A stretch of 64,000 nt of DNA from Planctomycetota bacterium (GTDB lineage: Bacteria; Planctomycetota; Phycisphaerae; UBA1845; UTPLA1). The position numbers were made by a program, and so were the translations under genes. Shown here one piece after another: positions 33,071 through 40,939 of this stretch (position 1 is its first letter; every line of letters starts with the position of its first letter). The DNA is taken from the NCBI GenBank assembly GCA_003576905.1, contig QEVG01000009.1, forward strand, positions 62,001-126,000. Direction: 5' to 3'. A model generated the notes under the pieces. The model did no database searches, was not told the DNA's origin, and saw only the letters and a program-made list of their open reading frames with translations.

Positions 33071-34531
33071 ATGCGTCGTGGTGAGGCCGACATCGTCATC
33101 ATTGGCTCGGGATTCGGCGGAAGCGTCTGTGCCTGTCGGGCGGCGCAGGCCGGCATGAATGTCGTCGTTGTCGAGCGGGGGCGGCTGCTGTCGGACGACG
33201 TGTTTGGCGCAATGTCTGAGGGGCGGCTTCCCCTGATCCACGGCCCTGATCGTGTCGGACTGGTGGATTACCCGCGCATCCGGGGCCTGGCCAGTATCGT
33301 GGGCTGCGGAGTTGGGGGCGGGTCTCAGGTATATACCGCCGTGACGGTTCCGGCCCCGGACGAAATCTTTCAATCCGGTTGGCCGGCGGGCGTCGATGCC
33401 GCACTGCTGCGGCCGTACTTCGACCGTGTCCGCGCCATGATCGCGCCGACTCCCGTTCCCCTCCCCCTGCCTCGCACGGAGGCGCTCGAGGCCGCGGGCC
33501 GACGGCTGGGCGCGAGCGTCACCCGTGTCCCCCAGTCAATGGATTGGCCTCAAGACCCGGAGCGGCTGCGTGCCCCGCCCATCGAGCGTGAACCGAGGTC
33601 GTGGCTGGTCGATTGGCTGCGAGGCGGCCCTGTCGCGCGAAAGAGAACACTTTGCCGGACGTATCTTGCCGGCGCATTGACGGCGGGCGCGCAGATTCGT
33701 CCTCTGCACGAAGCCGTGGGAATCTGGCCGGACCGCCAAGGATACTGGGTCGCCTATCGAAGTCACCAAGAGGGCCGTATGCAGGATGGCCGTGTGTGGG
33801 CTCGGCGCGTGATCCTCTCGGCCGGAACTCTCGCAACGGTTCGACTTCTAATGCAATGCCGAGATACTTGGCGCTGCCTGCCGGCGCTCAGTCCACGCCT
33901 GGGTTCTCGCGTATTTACAAATGGCGACATGGGGGCGCTCCTGATTGGTAACCATCAAACCATGCAGGCCGACAGCGGGCCCCCGGTAACCGCGTGGGTC
34001 GATCATTGGGAACCCGACCGGCTGTACGTGATGGAGCTGGGTCACATTCCGATTCCGCCGATGGTTTCGCGCTTGCTCGCGCCCTATGGCATCCGCGGAC
34101 CATTTCAGGCGCGCGGGTCCGCCAACTGGGCGCTCGGCGTCATGGGCTTCGACGACCGGCCGGGCCGGCTTGTCCATCGGGGCGATGGGGCGTTGGAGTA
34201 TGTTCGCTCGACTCACGCGCCGGACGTTTACGATGGGCGTGTCATGACCCGGCTTTGCGAACTCGCCGGCGCTCTTAGCGCTTCGCTGGTCGTTCCGCCG
34301 GCCGCGGTGATGAGTCGATTCGCTCTGACGGTGCATCCTCTCGGCGGGGCCGGGATGGCGGATACATCGCAGGATGGCGTGACCAGCCGGTATGGCGAGA
34401 TCTTTGGGTATCCGGGGCTGTTTGTCGCCGACGGCAGCCTGCTGCCGACACCGATCGGCCGCGCACCTTCCATGACGATCGCCGCGCTCGCCGAGCGGGT
34501 CGTAGAACGAATCGTCGAGACGGGCCTATGA
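33071..34531 (+). CDS. GMC-family FAD oxidoreductase (cholesterol-oxidase-like)
   Basis: FAD-dependent alcohol dehydrogenase or oxidase. The Rossmann motif IVIIGSGFGGSVCACRAAQAG lies at residues 9-29, followed by the GMC loop GLASIVGCGVGGGSQVYTAVTV (about 76-97) and RVILSAGTLATVRLL. The C-terminal GMC_oxred_C signature holds the active-site His in LTVHPLGGAGM and the family phrase GLFVADGSLLPTPIGRAPSMTIAALAERV. 486 aa from ATG 33071. Its stop overlaps the next start (ATGA), so oxidoreductase and PLP enzyme are made together. A substrate is not evident; sterols, aryl alcohols and sugars are all possible for the family. Confidence 0.88.
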   Translation: MRRGEADIVIIGSGFGGSVCACRAAQAGMNVVVVERGRLLSDDVFGAMSEGRLPLIHGPDRVGLVDYPRIRGLASIVGCGVGGGSQVYTAVTVPAPDEIFQSGWPAGVDAALLRPYFDRVRAMIAPTPVPLPLPRTEALEAAGRRLGASVTRVPQSMDWPQDPERLRAPPIEREPRSWLVDWLRGGPVARKRTLCRTYLAGALTAGAQIRPLHEAVGIWPDRQGYWVAYRSHQEGRMQDGRVWARRVILSAGTLATVRLLMQCRDTWRCLPALSPRLGSRVFTNGDMGALLIGNHQTMQADSGPPVTAWVDHWEPDRLYVMELGHIPIPPMVSRLLAPYGIRGPFQARGSANWALGVMGFDDRPGRLVHRGDGALEYVRSTHAPDVYDGRVMTRLCELAGALSASLVVPPAAVMSRFALTVHPLGGAGMADTSQDGVTSRYGEIFGYPGLFVADGSLLPTPIGRAPSMTIAALAERVVERIVETGL

Positions 34532-35661
34532 GCCGGATCTCAATGGCTGACCGACCGCTTCCGCCCCTCTTCGAGGCCTACCCGCGACTGGCCATGACGA
34601 TCTCGTGGATGTCCATCGGCGACTGGCCGACCCCGGTGATGCACGCAAAATCGTTCAGCGCGGATGTCGGTGTGCCGAATTTTTACGTCAAGCGGGAAGA
34701 CCTGTCGCATGCAATTTGCGGCGGTAACAAGCCGCGGGGCCTGGAGTTCCTTCTCGCCGACGCCCGGGCAAAGGACCGCGCGTCGATACTCACATTCAGC
34801 TCCGTGGGGAGTCATCACATCTGCCGGACGGCGTGGCATGCCCGGCGCATTGGCATGGACACGACGGCCGTCGTCGTCGATCAGGCGATGGCGCGATACG
34901 TCCGAGCAAACCTTCTATTTGGATTACAGGCCGGGGCGCGATACGTTCATGCGAATTACTTCACCATCGTGCCAAGGTCTGTCCATGAGCTGCTTTCGCA
35001 TCGGAACTGGCGGCATGGTCATCCGCCGTATTTCATTCCCCCCGGCGGTACGTCTCCCCGAGCGTGTCTCGGACATGTAAGCGCCGCACTCGAATTGAAA
35101 CGGCAAGTCGATGCCGGCGCGCTTCCTGAACCCGATTGCATTTATGTTCCCATGGGAAGCATGGGCACGGCTGCCGGGCTGCTCCTCGGCGTGCGCCTCG
35201 CTGGGCTGAAGTGCCGCGTCGTCGGAGTGGCGGTCTCCTATCGGTGGTACTGCACGCCGGGCAGGGCGGCGCGCCTCGCCCGCGCCACGCTGGCGCTCAT
35301 GCGGAGGCACGACCCGTCCGTGCCCCCGGTCCGAATTTCGGCTTCGGACATCGACGTGGTCCCGACGGCCCTTGGAGAAGGATACGCCCGGTTCACCGAG
35401 TCGAGCATTGAATGGGCCGAGCGTATGCGTAAGGGCGAGGGGCTCGACATGGACGGCACGTACGGCGCAAAGACGCTTGACGGCGCAATGCAGTACATCT
35501 CAAACCGCCACTTGCGCGGCATGACGCACCTTTTCTGGCATACGTTTCATGCTCTGTCCCCGCCCGAACCGGACGAATCGCTCGTCTCTCGAATCCCGGC
35601 CCGGTTTCGCCGCTACCTGCACGATGCGCCGCAGCCGCTGGATGCTCGCCTGATCCAATAA
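34528..35661 (+). CDS. PLP-dependent ACC-deaminase/D-cysteine-desulfhydrase-like enzyme
   Basis: Fold-type II PLP enzyme of 377 aa. The family opening FYVKREDLSHAICGGNKPRGLEFLL contains the probable Schiff-base Lys68. The following SSVGSHHICRTAWHARRIGM corresponds to the SNH or SNQ substrate loop of D-cysteine desulfhydrase and ACC deaminase, but the Asn is His here (S95-H96-H97). The phosphate-binding loop is MGSMGTAAGLLLG, and the C-terminal Tyr/Gly segment YGAKTLDGAMQYI is conserved. The altered loop suggests a substrate other than D-cysteine or ACC. It is translationally coupled to the GMC oxidoreductase. Whether the two enzymes act on one molecule is inference. Confidence 0.82.
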   Translation: MSRISMADRPLPPLFEAYPRLAMTISWMSIGDWPTPVMHAKSFSADVGVPNFYVKREDLSHAICGGNKPRGLEFLLADARAKDRASILTFSSVGSHHICRTAWHARRIGMDTTAVVVDQAMARYVRANLLFGLQAGARYVHANYFTIVPRSVHELLSHRNWRHGHPPYFIPPGGTSPRACLGHVSAALELKRQVDAGALPEPDCIYVPMGSMGTAAGLLLGVRLAGLKCRVVGVAVSYRWYCTPGRAARLARATLALMRRHDPSVPPVRISASDIDVVPTALGEGYARFTESSIEWAERMRKGEGLDMDGTYGAKTLDGAMQYISNRHLRGMTHLFWHTFHALSPPEPDESLVSRIPARFRRYLHDAPQPLDARLIQ

Positions 35662-35857
35662 TCCACTCGGCCGAGAACATGGCGCCGGATGACTGCGGGT
35701 CGCGTCGTCATGCCGCCGCACGATCGACTGAGTCGCTCACGCGCTGCGTATGCAGGCCGGATTCTTCAGTCCCCGCCCGCCCCGGCCGACACTATCCAGG
35801 ATATCTCGCGGCCGGCTCCCACCCCTGGCGCCTCCTGCGAATTATCGGGCAGGGGAT

Positions 35858-36853
35858 ATGAGCACGAAGTTTCGAGAATTGATCGACATTCCTGCCGTGC
35901 CCGAGGGCATTCCGGGCGCGCCCTTCGTGGCAGATTTACCGAAGGGCGAAGGATCCGATACGTCCGCGCGCGCCGACCTGGTGATCCGGGGTGATACCGC
36001 GATCGGCGTTGAGTTATCGAGTCCGCTCAGCGTGCTCATCGACGGAAATCTCTTGCCGGGCAGCGTACATGCGGGAACAGATGTGCATGCGCACGGCGGC
36101 ATCTTGGGCCTGGGCCGGGCAGAAGTCGTCGCCGGGCGCGATGTTTCGGCCTTATCGGCCAAAAATGCTGTAATTCGAGCCGGCCGGGATGTAAACATTG
36201 CGTCGCGCATCGAGGGGTGCGAAGTCCTCGCGGGATTCGCCCTCGACGCCTGTTCCGCGGAGGTCGTGGGATGCCGCGTCCGGTCGGCGTTCTTCGTCAG
36301 TGCGTGTTCGCTTGGCGACGACCGCGGCACGCCGACCTGGATCGCCATCGGAACACCGGAATTGAACCGCTGCGCGTTGGAGCCGCTCGATGAGGAACTC
36401 CGAAACGTGCGCAGAGATGCCGCGCTGTTGGCGCGGGCGGTCGAATCGCTCGCGGCCGGGGCGAAATATCTGAACGCAAATCAAATGCGCAAGGCGCGAT
36501 CCCTTGAAGAAAGTCTGCGTCGGTTGCGCGGCCAATCTGTCACACTTCAGCGCCGGCGCGTGATGCTCGCGAATGACCACGAATCGTGCGTCTGCCTTCG
36601 AGTCACCCGGAAAATTCACTCCGGCGTAACCGTGACGGTGTTCGGGCGGACGCACCACTTTTCGAATGCCGTCTTCGGCCCCGGCTGGATTGGACTTCGG
36701 CGGGTTACCGGTTCGGTCGAACTGGTGTACCTGGACGAGAATACGGGTCGGGAGATCACGCTGGAGGCGGTTGCCGCGACGGCGGATATGTCCTTTCTGT
36801 CGGAAGCGCCGGGCAAAGGGCCACCCGGCGGCCGGCGGACCTGCGGTCATTGA
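35858..36853 (+). CDS. FapA-like (DUF342) beta-helix protein
   Basis: A 331-aa protein with the FapA/DUF342 plan. A short N-terminal region leads to a beta-helix built of polar, Gly/Val-rich turns (about residues 30-150: SPLSVLIDGNLLPGSVHAGTD, VVAGRDVSALSAKNAVIRAGRDVNIASRIEGC). A basic, Leu-rich coiled-coil stretch follows (about 190-240: RNVRRDAALLARAVESLAAG through RLRGQSVTLQRRR), and a beta-sandwich-like end. FapA-type proteins are cytoplasmic scaffolds in polymer assembly or localisation. The ATG at 35858 follows AGGGGA. The next gene, a PilZ-receiver protein, starts 39 bases after the stop, which points to joint expression. Confidence 0.75.
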   Translation: MSTKFRELIDIPAVPEGIPGAPFVADLPKGEGSDTSARADLVIRGDTAIGVELSSPLSVLIDGNLLPGSVHAGTDVHAHGGILGLGRAEVVAGRDVSALSAKNAVIRAGRDVNIASRIEGCEVLAGFALDACSAEVVGCRVRSAFFVSACSLGDDRGTPTWIAIGTPELNRCALEPLDEELRNVRRDAALLARAVESLAAGAKYLNANQMRKARSLEESLRRLRGQSVTLQRRRVMLANDHESCVCLRVTRKIHSGVTVTVFGRTHHFSNAVFGPGWIGLRRVTGSVELVYLDENTGREITLEAVAATADMSFLSEAPGKGPPGGRRTCGH

Positions 36854-36891
36854 AACGGGTTAACAAGGGCCTTGGAAACGAGGGTCGTCCA

Positions 36892-37971
36892 TTGCAGCCG
36901 AATCGTGGGCCGAAATTCGAAGCACTGAACGTCCGCATCAACGGCGCGGCAGCCAAGCTCCTCCTGGACAAATTCGATCAGACGCCGGGCGATGATTCCG
37001 CTGTGCAGAAGCGCGTTGAGGAGCGGTACCGGTTTCGCCGACCCTGCCTCGTGAAGTTTGTTCAGCCCGGCGGCACGACCGTTACGCTCAAGGCGCCGAC
37101 GCGCGACCTGTCGCGCGGGGGGCTTGCGTTTCTGCATCACAGCTTCGTGCATGCTGGCACGGTTTGTCAGATCCTGCTCGCGTCCTCCGATAAGAAGGTA
37201 ATTACTACCGAGGGAGTCGTGGTGCGGTGTGAGTATCTCGAGGCGGGCATTCACTCGGTGAGCGTCAGGTTCACATGCCCAATCGATGTCTCATCCATAT
37301 GCGACAGCGCGCGGACGCACCGCGTCCTGCTGGTCGATGACGATCCGCAGATGCGTACCCTGGTTCGCTTTCTTACCCGCGATCAGAGTATTGAGTTGGT
37401 CGAAGCTTCTGACGGCCAGTCCGCCCTCGACGCGGCCGCCTCGCGTCTGTTCGATATCATCCTCATGGATGTGGAAATGCCCGTGCTCAATGGCCTGGAC
37501 GCGGTAAAGAAACTTCGAGAATCGGGTTACACGGGCTGTATCGTCGCGCTGACGTCGATGAATGCCGAAGGTGATCGGGAGAGGCTCCTCGCCCAGGGAT
37601 TCGACCAATACCTCGCCAAGCCCATTGACAAGGACGCGCTGCGAAAAGTCTTTGCTGAGTTGCAGGCCGAGCCGGAGCTGTCGTCTCTTGCCGAAATGGA
37701 CGGCATGCAAAGTCTCATTTCGCAATTTGTCGACGAATTGGCCGCCATCAGCCGGGAGATTCAGAAGGCCCTTGCCGGCGGCGACATTCCGGGATTGGGC
37801 CGACTGAGCCGCACACTGAAGGGCAAGGCGGGGAGCTTCGGCTTCGCGCGAATCTCCGAGGCGGCGATGGCGGTTGAGACGAAGACCTCAGCCGAAGCAG
37901 ATGCCCAGGATCTGGGTAAGAGCGTTCACGAATTGCTGCGGCTGTGCCGCAGAGCGCGCAAGCCGTCATAG
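36892..37971 (+). CDS. PilZ-receiver-Hpt protein with Arg in place of the Hpt histidine
   Basis: A 359-aa signalling protein. A PilZ domain, the c-di-GMP sensor, covers about residues 40-130: RYRFRR (RxxxR) and DLSRGG (DxSxxG) are both intact. A CheY-type receiver follows (about 143-260): acidic pair D150-D151, phosphoacceptor D193 in LMDVEMPVLNGLDAV, and K243 in YLAKPID. A C-terminal Hpt-like helical domain begins near residue 270. The phosphotransfer site HxLKG reads R307-T-L-K-G, codon CGC, so histidine is replaced by arginine and the Hpt part cannot pass phosphate in the usual way. I start at TTG 36892, seven bases after AGGG; a TTG at 36850 overlaps the previous stop. Confidence 0.8.
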   Translation: MQPNRGPKFEALNVRINGAAAKLLLDKFDQTPGDDSAVQKRVEERYRFRRPCLVKFVQPGGTTVTLKAPTRDLSRGGLAFLHHSFVHAGTVCQILLASSDKKVITTEGVVVRCEYLEAGIHSVSVRFTCPIDVSSICDSARTHRVLLVDDDPQMRTLVRFLTRDQSIELVEASDGQSALDAAASRLFDIILMDVEMPVLNGLDAVKKLRESGYTGCIVALTSMNAEGDRERLLAQGFDQYLAKPIDKDALRKVFAELQAEPELSSLAEMDGMQSLISQFVDELAAISREIQKALAGGDIPGLGRLSRTLKGKAGSFGFARISEAAMAVETKTSAEADAQDLGKSVHELLRLCRRARKPS

Positions 37972-37985
37972 GCAAACGATCGGGT

Positions 37986-38016
37986 AAAAAAAGAACCGTG
38001 GCATGCGTGCCACGGT
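37986..38016 (-). terminator. Rho-independent terminator of the selenoprotein-candidate gene
   Basis: Reading leftward: a perfect 9-bp stem (ACCGTGGCA and TGCCACGGT, plus-strand 37995-38003 and 38008-38016) with a 4-base loop, then a T-rich run (37992-37986 with TTC before it). On the plus strand the same hairpin is not followed by T residues, so it serves the leftward gene ending at 38077. Confidence 0.8.
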
Positions 38017-38076
38017 CCATGTTCGTTCCTGCGCGGCGGGGTTGAACGATCCCGCGCGGCTTCGCCGTTGGCAGAC

Positions 38077-38955
38077 TCAGGAACCCGAACCTCCTTCGAG
38101 CCTTGCCAGCTCTTTTCGGGCCGTCGCCGCATGCTCGGATTCCGGGTACTTCTCCGTGACCTTTCGCAGGTACCGGATCGCGTCCTTTTCGGCGCCATTG
38201 TCCGCAAGGGTTCGCGCCATATCCAGCCACCGCCGGGCGTTCCGGTTCGCCTCTTCCGTGCGGATGGCGGTCATGATCTCCGGATCGGCCTTCATCTTTT
38301 TGATCTGGGCCTTGGCCGTCTTGGCACTCCTGGTGCCGGCGAACTCCTTGGCGACCTTCTCATAGCCCTGCATCGCGCGGGCGTATCGCTTCCGTTTCAG
38401 GTGGTTGTCGGCCTTCTTCAGCGCCGCCTTGGCCGCCTCGTCGCCCAGGACGCCTTTTCCCTTGGGAGGGCTCTTCTTCAACAGCTCATCGATCGCTTCT
38501 TCGGCTGCCCCAGGGTGTCCGATCCATGCGATTTTCCCGGCGGGATCAACCAGAAACGCGGTCGGGAACCCGTTCACGCCGTAGGCGTCGCGGGCACTCG
38601 TGGCGTCGCTGCCGACGATATAGGACATCTTGTTCTTGGTGACATAGGGGCCGACCTTCCCGGCCGGCTCATAGGAAAGAGCAACGAGAATGACACCCTT
38701 GTCCTGATACTTCTTTTGCATCTGAACCAGATGCGGAATGCCTGCGCGGCACGGCCCTCACCATGTCGCCCAGAATTCCACCATGACGATCTGACCCTTC
38801 AGATGCGCCGGGGTCAGACTCTTGATGCCCTTCGGGAGGTTGTACCAAGAGCCCGCGCTTACTGAGGGGGCCTTGTCGCCCACGCGCACACCGGCCAGTC
38901 CGGGCGCAGCGAGCGCAAGGACAAGGGCGGATGCGATTATTCCGCTTCGAGTCAT
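38077..38955 (-). CDS. Candidate selenoprotein: exported TlpA-like thioredoxin with a UxxC motif
   Basis: A 292-residue exported redox protein if TGA at 38760-38758 is read as selenocysteine (residue 66). A signal peptide (MTRSGIIASALVLALAAPGLAG) precedes the TlpA/AhpC-like domain: VGDKAPSVSAGSWYNL, VMVEFWATW-U66-G-P-C69-RAGIPHL, then VALSYEPAG and the cis-Pro region NGFPTAFLVDPAG. A TPR-like Lys/Ala-rich tail covers about residues 160-290. The frame continues for 226 codons after the TGA, and the TGA replaces precisely the first Cys of WCGPC. A perfect hairpin at 38718-38734 fits a SECIS. The ATG at 38955 has AGGAG upstream. A nonsense mutation of TGC is the alternative; selenocysteine genes are not in this window. 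Confidence 0.8.
38718..38734 (-). promoter_or_regulatory. SECIS-like hairpin 23 bases after the in-frame TGA
   Basis: GCATCTG-GTT-CAGATGC in mRNA sense: a perfect 7-bp stem whose apex reads GGTTC if the closing G-C opens. Bacterial SECIS elements lie inside the coding sequence just downstream of the UGA and carry GU in the apical loop. Here the GG of the apex follows the TGA by 29 bases. The hairpin encodes part of P-H-L-V-Q-M-Q. Confidence 0.65.
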
Positions 38956-39039
38956 ACGGCGTAGTCTCCTGTTCCGTGTTCGTTCCTGCGAAGGGGGCGA
39001 TAGGAGCACGGCCCGGCGCCCCTCCGACTCTCCACAGTA

Positions 39040-39068
39040 ATAAAACACATTGACCCGCTGATTGTCAC
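39040..39068 (-). promoter_or_regulatory. Sigma-70-type promoter of the selenoprotein candidate
   Basis: Reading leftward: GTGACA (39068-39063), a 17-base spacer and TTTTAT (39045-39040). Transcription would start near 39033, about 80 bases before the ATG at 38955. Confidence 0.45.
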
Positions 39069-39157
39069 GCGTTATTTCGACCCGCGAGGACAGCGGCGCT
39101 GGTCCGCAACATTGTGCCGGCGGGCTATTCGAATCTAACTGACTTATCGATAATGAG

Positions 39158-39757
39158 TTATGAAAGGCTCGGCCCCGTGCTTGCGGCTTCGTGAGCGGAG
39201 AACGAATGGCGATCCGACCGGGCTCTCGGTTCGATTCGAGACGCAGCCGGGCCGGTCGAAAGGGTCGCTGGACGACCGCGGGAGGGAACAGACACCCCGT
39301 GGGGATTTTCGATTTTCAGTTGCTCGCGGAGCGCTTCGGCATTGTTGTAAAGCGTGACGAGCTTTCGCCGCTGCGCCCGCGTATAGATCGCCAGCACTCG
39401 GGCGAACCGCGCCGGATCGTCTGCGGACATTCGCGAAGACACTGCTGCCGGGACTTCCATCTGAAGCGCCGACATGAGTTGCTGACAAAACGTGTTTATC
39501 GAAGCGTTTTCTGTCGCCGACCCTCTCCTTGAAGAGGGGCTTTCCAGCTTCTTTAGATGGTTCTCGAGAAGCTTCACGCGGCGGACGAGCAGGAGCACGA
39601 CGATAAGACCCGACACCGCGGCCAACAGCGTCAGCTGTACGGCCCATCCGCCGCCAGTCACGGACGTTTCGAGGGATTCCACCAGCGCGGTCCAATCTGT
39701 CTCGCGGGTCTTCACCCCCGCTCTATCGGCTGGAAGGGACCGATCCTCGAAAAACAT
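39158..39757 (-). CDS. Single-pass membrane protein of unknown function
   Basis: About 199 aa from the ATG at 39757. One transmembrane segment (AVQLTLLAAVSGLIVVLLLV, near residue 50) is followed by a basic RRVKLLENHLKKLE amphipathic region. A soluble part comes next (FCQQLMSALQMEVPAAVSSRMSADDPARFARVLAIYTRAQRRKLVTLYNNAEALREQL). The tail is disordered, rich in Ser, Arg and Pro. No ribosome-binding site stands out and the frame is open further upstream, so the start is uncertain. I do not recognise the family. It lies downstream of a RidA gene on the same strand. Real gene status rests mainly on the membrane helix and amphipathic pattern. Confidence 0.5.
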   Translation of the reverse strand: MFFEDRSLPADRAGVKTRETDWTALVESLETSVTGGGWAVQLTLLAAVSGLIVVLLLVRRVKLLENHLKKLESPSSRRGSATENASINTFCQQLMSALQMEVPAAVSSRMSADDPARFARVLAIYTRAQRRKLVTLYNNAEALREQLKIENPHGVSVPSRGRPATLSTGPAASRIEPRARSDRHSFSAHEAASTGPSLS

Positions 39758-39924
39758 TTGCGACGCAATCTGTCCGGGAAACCAGCCTTTCGTCGCACAC
39801 GCCGCAGATCCGCGCGACCCGAATATCGGGCCAAGGGTAGACCCTGTTCGCCTCGGCCCCCGTCCCGCCGCGCGACGATAGCGCGCATCCGGGCGGTAGT
39901 CGCACCGAGGAGTCTCCCGAGGCG

Positions 39925-40326
39925 TCAATCGGCGCAGACGGCGTCCACCTCGATCTCGATCAGCATCGCCGGGTCGATGAGTTGTTTGACCTCGACCATC
40001 GTGGTGGCGGGCGGGTTTCGTCCGCAGTATTCGCGGTGCGCCCGTGCGAACTCCTCCCATCGGGAGATGTCCGTAACGAACATGCGCGTGCGGACGATGT
40101 GCTCCGGGCCCGCGGACAGGTCCTTCAGCGCGCGGTCGATGATCTCGAAGCATCGCCGCGCCTGGGCATAGGCGTCGCCGGGCGCATGTACGCCGCCGCC
40201 TTCGGCTACGGGCGCTGTACCCGTGACGAAGATGTGGTTACCGGCGCGGACGGCGCGGCAGTAGCCTACCTTTTCCTCCCACACGGCGCCGGAGAACGTT
40301 TTCTGAAACATGTGTGCAGTTCCCAT
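39925..40326 (-). CDS. RidA family protein (reactive intermediate/imine deaminase)
   Basis: Small trimeric deaminase that hydrolyses reactive enamine or imine intermediates from PLP enzymes. The fold is clear: TFSGAVWEEKVGYCRAVRAGNHIFVTGTAP, then YAQARRCFEIIDRALKDL, IVRTRMFVTDISRWEEFARAHREYCG, and the end MVEVKQLIDPAMLIEIEVDAV. The conserved Arg near IVRTRMFVTD corresponds to the substrate-carboxylate arginine. About 133 aa from the ATG at 40326; an ATG at 40311 is as likely, and the frame runs back to 40365. It is divergent from the DinB gene. A nearby PLP enzyme (34528) is a possible source of its substrates, which is inference. Confidence 0.9.
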   Translation of the reverse strand: MGTAHMFQKTFSGAVWEEKVGYCRAVRAGNHIFVTGTAPVAEGGGVHAPGDAYAQARRCFEIIDRALKDLSAGPEHIVRTRMFVTDISRWEEFARAHREYCGRNPPATTMVEVKQLIDPAMLIEIEVDAVCAD

Positions 40327-40441
40327 GAAGATTGCGGTAACCGAGCCGACTATACTTTCATCCAAGTGACAGGGGATGCCGCGCCGTCAATAGGGCGGCA
40401 GCCCAAGGCATCACAACCCTCGATTTGGAAGGAGCACGACC

Positions 40442-40939
40442 GTGGCAAGTTCTCTCCTCGCAACCGGTTTGGCTGCCCTGGAATTCTCTCGCAAAGTGAC
40501 CCTCGGACTGGCTGAGGATATCCCCGACGGGAAATTCCTGCATCAGCCGTTTCCCGGGGCCAACCACGCCCTGTGGGTGCTCGGGCATCTTGCCTGCACC
40601 GACGAGTTTTTCCTGAACAAGGTGGGCGGCAAGCCCGCGCGGCGATTCGACAAATGGTCGGGCATATTCTTCATGGGCTCGAAGCCGACACCGAACGCGG
40701 TGGATTATCCGCCGATCAGCGAAGTTCGTCTTGCGCTCGACGAAGGGCGCGGCAGGCTGGTCGAGTGGTTCAAGTCGCTGGGCGACTCTGAACTCATGAT
40801 GCCGCTGCCGGATGATCTCAAGAATTTCGCTCCGTCCCGCGCGGCCCTTATGTCGACGATCGCCTGGCACGAAGGCCTTCATGCCGGCCAGTTGTCCGTT
40901 TGCCGCAAGAGCCTCGGACTCCAGCCCAAGTTCGGTTAA
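40442..40939 (+). CDS. DinB-family metalloprotein
   Basis: A 165-aa four-helix-bundle protein of the DinB/YfiT superfamily. Likely metal ligands are the His in NHALWVLGHLACTDEFF (His-Asp region) and the two His in IAWHEGLHAGQLSVCRKSLGL. These proteins are thiol transferases or unknown metalloproteins; here the first helix pattern and the HxxxHxxQ end match the general family. The start is GTG at 40442, seven bases after AAGGAG. The stop is convergent with, and overlaps by four bases, the stop of the SGNH hydrolase gene. The function is unresolved. Confidence 0.85.
   Translation: MASSLLATGLAALEFSRKVTLGLAEDIPDGKFLHQPFPGANHALWVLGHLACTDEFFLNKVGGKPARRFDKWSGIFFMGSKPTPNAVDYPPISEVRLALDEGRGRLVEWFKSLGDSELMMPLPDDLKNFAPSRAALMSTIAWHEGLHAGQLSVCRKSLGLQPKFG

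Noticed and set aside
38718-38760. The TGA inside the thioredoxin gene as a sequencing error or ordinary pseudogene
   Set aside because: The frame is intact on both sides, the TGA falls at the exact catalytic Cys position, and a SECIS-like hairpin, a promoter and a terminator are present. An error or mutation remains possible, and I list it as the alternative.
39925-40326. RidA as a partner of the PLP enzyme at 34.5 kb
   Set aside because: The genes are on opposite strands and 4 kb apart with unrelated genes between, so a functional link is only possible, not supported.
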